A DNA stretch of 15,227 nt, from NCBI GenBank assembly GCA_020430865.1, contig JAGQIY010001161.1, positions 1-15,227 of the forward strand, given 5' to 3'. Both the position numbers and the translations under genes were made by a program. Positions 12,790-15,227 of the stretch are shown in pieces; positions within the stretch are counted from its first letter, which is position 1; every line of letters starts with the position of its first letter. A model generated the notes under the pieces. The model had not been told where the DNA came from. It did no database searches and saw only the letters and a program-made list of their open reading frames with translations. Source of the DNA: Myxococcales bacterium (GTDB taxonomy: Bacteria; Myxococcota; Polyangia; Polyangiales; Polyangiaceae).

Positions 12790-13213
12790 CGCTTGACCGA
12801 CGCTTTGCTTGCGTGCCCGATCCTGGATTCCAGGGTCTGCAACCTTTGCGGACCCGTGAGGCCTGCGCACCGGCGTGAACCTTGGATGCCGGTCCAGCCG
12901 CGAATGCCCCGCGACACCAGACCCGGGAAATGTGCCCACGCGAGCCAGGCCAGCACCCAGGACTCGCAGAGCAGGCGCCTGGATCTGGGGTGGAAACGCG
13001 AGCACGGATATTGCAGCAATCGTCCGACCGATGGGCGGACGCTGCCCAGAATACGCGCCCGTATCGGAAGTTCGCATGAAGTTCCTAGGTCGAGCGCTCG
13101 GGCTCGACCGTAGAAACCAATTTCTCAGCATGGAAACACTCGGGCCCTCGCGAGCAGGCAGGGACGAATGAGCGCAGATGAGCGGTGATTCTTCCAGGTC
13201 ACCTCATTAGAGT
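12790..13213. other. Gene-free, inverted-repeat-rich region upstream of the kinase
   Basis: No coding frame here is convincing; the short open frames are Arg/Pro-rich and share no domain I know. The inverted repeats, in order, are: CCTGGA-T-TCCAGG (12822-12834); a 10-bp stem with one G-U pair and a 3-nt loop (12833-12855); an 8-bp stem with one G-U pair (12869-12893); ATTGC-A-GCAAT (13010-13020); CGTCCG/CGGACG (13021-13041); ATACG/CGTAT with a 4-nt loop (13051-13064); and an 8-bp perfect stem extended by 3 bp across a bulge (13085-13113). The stems with G-U pairs fold better as plus-strand RNA. A TTGACC at 12793 could be a -35 but has no good -10. It could be a structured 5' leader of the kinase message or a small RNA; no known RNA family was recognised. 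Confidence 0.4.
13085..13113 (+). other. Strong stem-loop in the leader of the kinase gene
   Basis: GGTCGAGC (13088-13095) pairs perfectly with GCTCGACC (13102-13109) around a 6-nt loop. CTA (13085-13087) and TAG (13111-13113) extend the stem past a single bulged G. It lies about 110 bp before the kinase start. No T-run follows, so it is not a typical terminator. Confidence 0.4.
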
Positions 13214-13217
13214 GGAG
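13214..13217 (+). promoter_or_regulatory. Ribosome binding site that fixes the kinase start
   Basis: GGAG six bases before GTG at 13224. The competing starts (GTG 13185, GTG 13212, ATG 13248) have no comparable site. Confidence 0.6.
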
Positions 13218-13223
13218 TCGGTC

Positions 13224-14894
13224 GTGAGCGAACAACGGCAAAAGACGATGGAGAGCGAGGCGGCCGGCGCCGTTTCCTACCCCGACCCGCCCCTGGAGTC
13301 GAAGCGCGCCGATACCGGGGGGCTGAAGCTCGCCACCATCGCGCCCGGGAGCATGGCCTCGCTCCCAGACATGCCCGCAGTGGAGTTCGGCAAGAAGCCC
13401 GATCCGTTCCTCGGCTGTACCATCGATGATCGTTACAAGGTGGAGGCCATCCTGGGCGAGGGCGGCATGGGCGTGGTCTATCGCTGCCGCCACAAGATCA
13501 TCGACAAGAAGGTCGCGATGAAGATCTTGCGCGCGGACCTGGCGCGCGACACCGAGGTCACCGAACGCTTCCTGATCGAGGCCAAGGCGGCGAGTTCGAT
13601 CGGCAACCCGCACATCATCGACATCAGCGACTTCGGCCAGCTCCCGGACGGCTCCACCTACTTCGTGATGGAGTACCTGGAGGGCACGCCACTCTCGAGC
13701 TTGATCGACGGGGGCGCTGCCCTGGGGATACAGCGAATCGTCCACATCGGGCGACAGCTCGCCGAGGGCCTCGCGGCCGCCCACGACGTCGAGATCGTGC
13801 ATCGCGACCTCAAGCCGGACAACATCTTCCTGATCGATCGCGGCAAAGAGAAGGATTTCGTCAAGATCCTGGACTTCGGCATCGCCAAGGTCTCGACCGC
13901 CGAACATGGCATCACCCGGGCTGGCTCCGTCTTTGGCACACCGCACTACATGTCCCCCGAGCAGGCCGCGGGGGCGCCTGTGGATCATCGCGTCGACATC
14001 TATGCGCTGGGCGTCATCCTCTACGAGATGGCCAGCGGCAAGGTGCCCTTCGACGCCGACAACTTCATGGGCATCCTCACGCAGCACATGTACAAGGCGC
14101 CGGTCCCGATCCGCGCCCTCGTGCCGCAGCCGAACGAGGTGCCGCCTGGTCTCGAAGCGATCATCCTCAAGTGTCTGAGCAAGCGCCCCGAGCAGCGCTA
14201 CCAGGACATGAACGAGCTCGTGGAGGACCTGAACCGCCTGGAGACGGGCAATATCCCCACGGCAGTGCCTGAGATGATGCAGCGCTCCGGTGGCTTCAAC
14301 GTCCCCGCGGACTACTTCAACAAGGGCGCCATGCCGGCGCCGGTGCCCGCCGATCCAGGACGCCGGGGACGCTCGAAGTGGCCACTCTACGCGGGCGTCG
14401 CAGGGGTCGTCGCCGCGATCGCCATCGTGGGGACGATCTTCGCCGTGAGCCCGCCCAGCAGCGCGACTCAGCCGACATCGACGCCCGCGCCAGAGACGCT
14501 CAAGACCGAGACACCGGTGACCACCGCCGCAGCGACCGTCACCCCGAAGCCCGCCGAGCCGAGACAGACGGAAGTGATCCTCGCCGTCGCGCCCCTCGAG
14601 GCGCACGTCTTCAGGGGTGAAGAGGATCTGGGGGCCTCCCCCGTGTCGCTCAAGGTGCCCGAGGGCGAGACGGTGGACGTGGAAATCCGCGCGGAAGGCT
14701 ACAAGGCCCAGAAGCTCAGCCTGGACGGCAAGGAAACGAAGCACTCGATCAAGCTCGAGAAGGAGGCCAAGGCGGCGGGCAGCTACGTGCGCCCGGTCAC
14801 CAAGCCCACCTCGAAGCCCGAACCAAAGACCCACTCGAAGCCCAAGCCCAAGCCTCAGATCGGTGGCAGCGACATCGTAAACCCCTGGAACTGA
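13224..14894 (+). CDS. Transmembrane Ser/Thr protein kinase with PEGA domain
   Basis: This 556-residue protein is a Hanks-type (PknB-like) Ser/Thr kinase. After a ~65-residue N-terminal extension, the kinase domain spans about 68-340 with every catalytic element present: glycine loop GEGGMGVVY (78-86), Lys100 in VAMKIL, Glu119, HRDLKPDN (193-200), DFG (217-219), GTPHYMSPEQ (238-247) and DIYALGVILYEM. A Pro/Gly-rich linker leads to one membrane helix (about 386-408, WPLYAGVAGVVAAIAIVGTIF), then a Thr/Pro-rich spacer. A PEGA domain follows at about 449-513 (FRGEEDLGASPVSLKVPEGE, then IRAEGYKAQ), and a Lys/Pro-rich tail ends the protein. The PEGA part would lie outside the inner membrane and may bind cell wall or another surface ligand. 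GTG at 13224 is preferred over starts at 13185 and 13248 because of its ribosome binding site. Such kinases are abundant in myxobacteria; the target is unknown. Confidence 0.93.
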   Translation: MSEQRQKTMESEAAGAVSYPDPPLESKRADTGGLKLATIAPGSMASLPDMPAVEFGKKPDPFLGCTIDDRYKVEAILGEGGMGVVYRCRHKIIDKKVAMKILRADLARDTEVTERFLIEAKAASSIGNPHIIDISDFGQLPDGSTYFVMEYLEGTPLSSLIDGGAALGIQRIVHIGRQLAEGLAAAHDVEIVHRDLKPDNIFLIDRGKEKDFVKILDFGIAKVSTAEHGITRAGSVFGTPHYMSPEQAAGAPVDHRVDIYALGVILYEMASGKVPFDADNFMGILTQHMYKAPVPIRALVPQPNEVPPGLEAIILKCLSKRPEQRYQDMNELVEDLNRLETGNIPTAVPEMMQRSGGFNVPADYFNKGAMPAPVPADPGRRGRSKWPLYAGVAGVVAAIAIVGTIFAVSPPSSATQPTSTPAPETLKTETPVTTAAATVTPKPAEPRQTEVILAVAPLEAHVFRGEEDLGASPVSLKVPEGETVDVEIRAEGYKAQKLSLDGKETKHSIKLEKEAKAAGSYVRPVTKPTSKPEPKTHSKPKPKPQIGGSDIVNPWN

Positions 14895-14967
14895 GCTCAG
14901 CCCCCGCCTGGCTTCGCGCTGCGGGCGTCGGCCGACACTGAGGGGAGCCTGAGCGCGCGGGCTGCGC

Positions 14968-14973
14968 TATAAG
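14968..14973 (+). promoter_or_regulatory. Possible -10 element for a near-leaderless CCA-adding enzyme gene
   Basis: TATAAG lies exactly 10 bp before the GTG at 14984. No ribosome binding site precedes that GTG and no -35 is evident. It has the same arrangement as TACTAG at 10306. Confidence 0.35.
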
Positions 14974-14983
14974 CCGGCCCATC

Positions 14984-15227
14984 GTGGATCTTCGAGTTCT
15001 GAAGGACGCAGTCCCAGGCGACGTGCTCCGGCTCTGCCGGACCCTGCAGCGCGCTGGGCATCGCTCATGGGTGGTCGGAGGCTGTGTGCGAGATCTCCTG
15101 CTCGCCCCCGAGGGCAGCGCCGACTCGATCCGAAACGACTGGGACATCGCCACGGACGCGCGACCAGAGCAGGTTCAGAAGCTGTTTCGCAAGGTGATCC
15201 CGACGGGGATCAAGCACGGCACCGTCA
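14984..15227 (+). CDS. cca: CCA tRNA nucleotidyltransferase, N-terminal part (cut by window end)
   Basis: The first 81 residues of a class II nucleotidyltransferase that adds or repairs the CCA end of tRNAs. The N-terminal catalytic motifs are clear: VVGGCVRDLLL (GGxVRDxLL, nucleotide and metal binding), then DWDIATDA with the two metal-binding aspartates, and PTGIKHGTV at the window edge. An insert of about ten residues (APEGSADSIR) separates the first two motifs. A poly(A) polymerase of the same superfamily is the alternative, but GIKHGTV favours the CCA enzyme. The start is a GTG at 14984 with no ribosome binding site. The rest of the gene lies outside the window. Confidence 0.88.
   Translation, partial: MDLRVLKDAVPGDVLRLCRTLQRAGHRSWVVGGCVRDLLLAPEGSADSIRNDWDIATDARPEQVQKLFRKVIPTGIKHGTV

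Noticed and set aside
12763..13131. A 122-codon minus-strand frame in the gap upstream of the kinase
   Set aside because: Arg/Pro/Ser-rich, with no domain and no ribosome binding site; it would also run through the promoter of the LolC/E-type gene.
13125..14834. A 569-codon open frame on the minus strand opposite the Ser/Thr kinase
   Set aside because: It mirrors the kinase frame codon for codon, is His/Arg/Leu/Asp-rich and shows no domain. Long antisense frames are typical opposite high-GC genes with few T or A third bases.

Overview
The window is high-GC DNA from a bacterium that looks like a member of the Myxococcota (Polyangia/Sorangium-like). The basis is the gene mix: several outer-membrane-type lipoproteins, a PEGA-tailed Ser/Thr protein kinase, a von Willebrand A protein with many thrombospondin type 3 calcium repeats, an ECF sigma factor with a DUF1109/NrsF-like membrane anti-sigma, and an orphan response regulator with a PilZ-like front end. 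No species can be named from this. No tRNA, rRNA, CRISPR array, insertion sequence or phage gene was seen.

Layout. 1-408 is a leader without a recognised gene, carrying palindromes. 409-1257 (+) is a coiled-coil OmpA-family lipoprotein. 1258-1638 is a hairpin-rich gap with a possible ECF promoter. 1639-2972 (+) is a coupled sigma/anti-sigma pair. 3044-about 4108 (-) is a single-pass membrane protein with a long acidic block followed by a basic block. 4350-5297 (+) is a TPR lipoprotein. 5305-7728 (-) is the VWA/thrombospondin-3 lipoprotein, converging on the TPR gene with 7 bp between them. 8025-10257 (+) is a tightly coupled three-gene unit: membrane protein, ABC-2-type ATPase-like protein, membrane protein. 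10322-11026 (+) is a PilZ-like/receiver regulator. 11084-12727 (-) is a LolC/E-family permease with a large acidic insertion and no LolD beside it. 12728-13223 is a gap holding the permease promoter and many inverted repeats. 13224-14894 (+) is a Ser/Thr kinase with a PEGA domain. 14984-end (+) is the start of a CCA-adding enzyme, cut by the window edge.

Most genes concern the cell envelope: lipoproteins at the outer membrane or periplasm, a lipoprotein-sorting-type permease, envelope stress control by sigma and a membrane anti-sigma, and a transmembrane kinase. The strongest candidate for something undescribed is the 8025-10257 unit. Its central protein keeps the overall layout of an ABC-2 exporter ATPase but has lost the key residues of Walker A, the Q-loop, the ABC signature, the Walker B aspartate and the H-switch, so it is probably a pseudo-ATPase kept in an exporter-like operon. 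Second-line observations are a CGAATCG/CGATTCG inverted motif upstream of two separate lipoprotein genes, and the inverted-repeat-rich gap upstream of the kinase.
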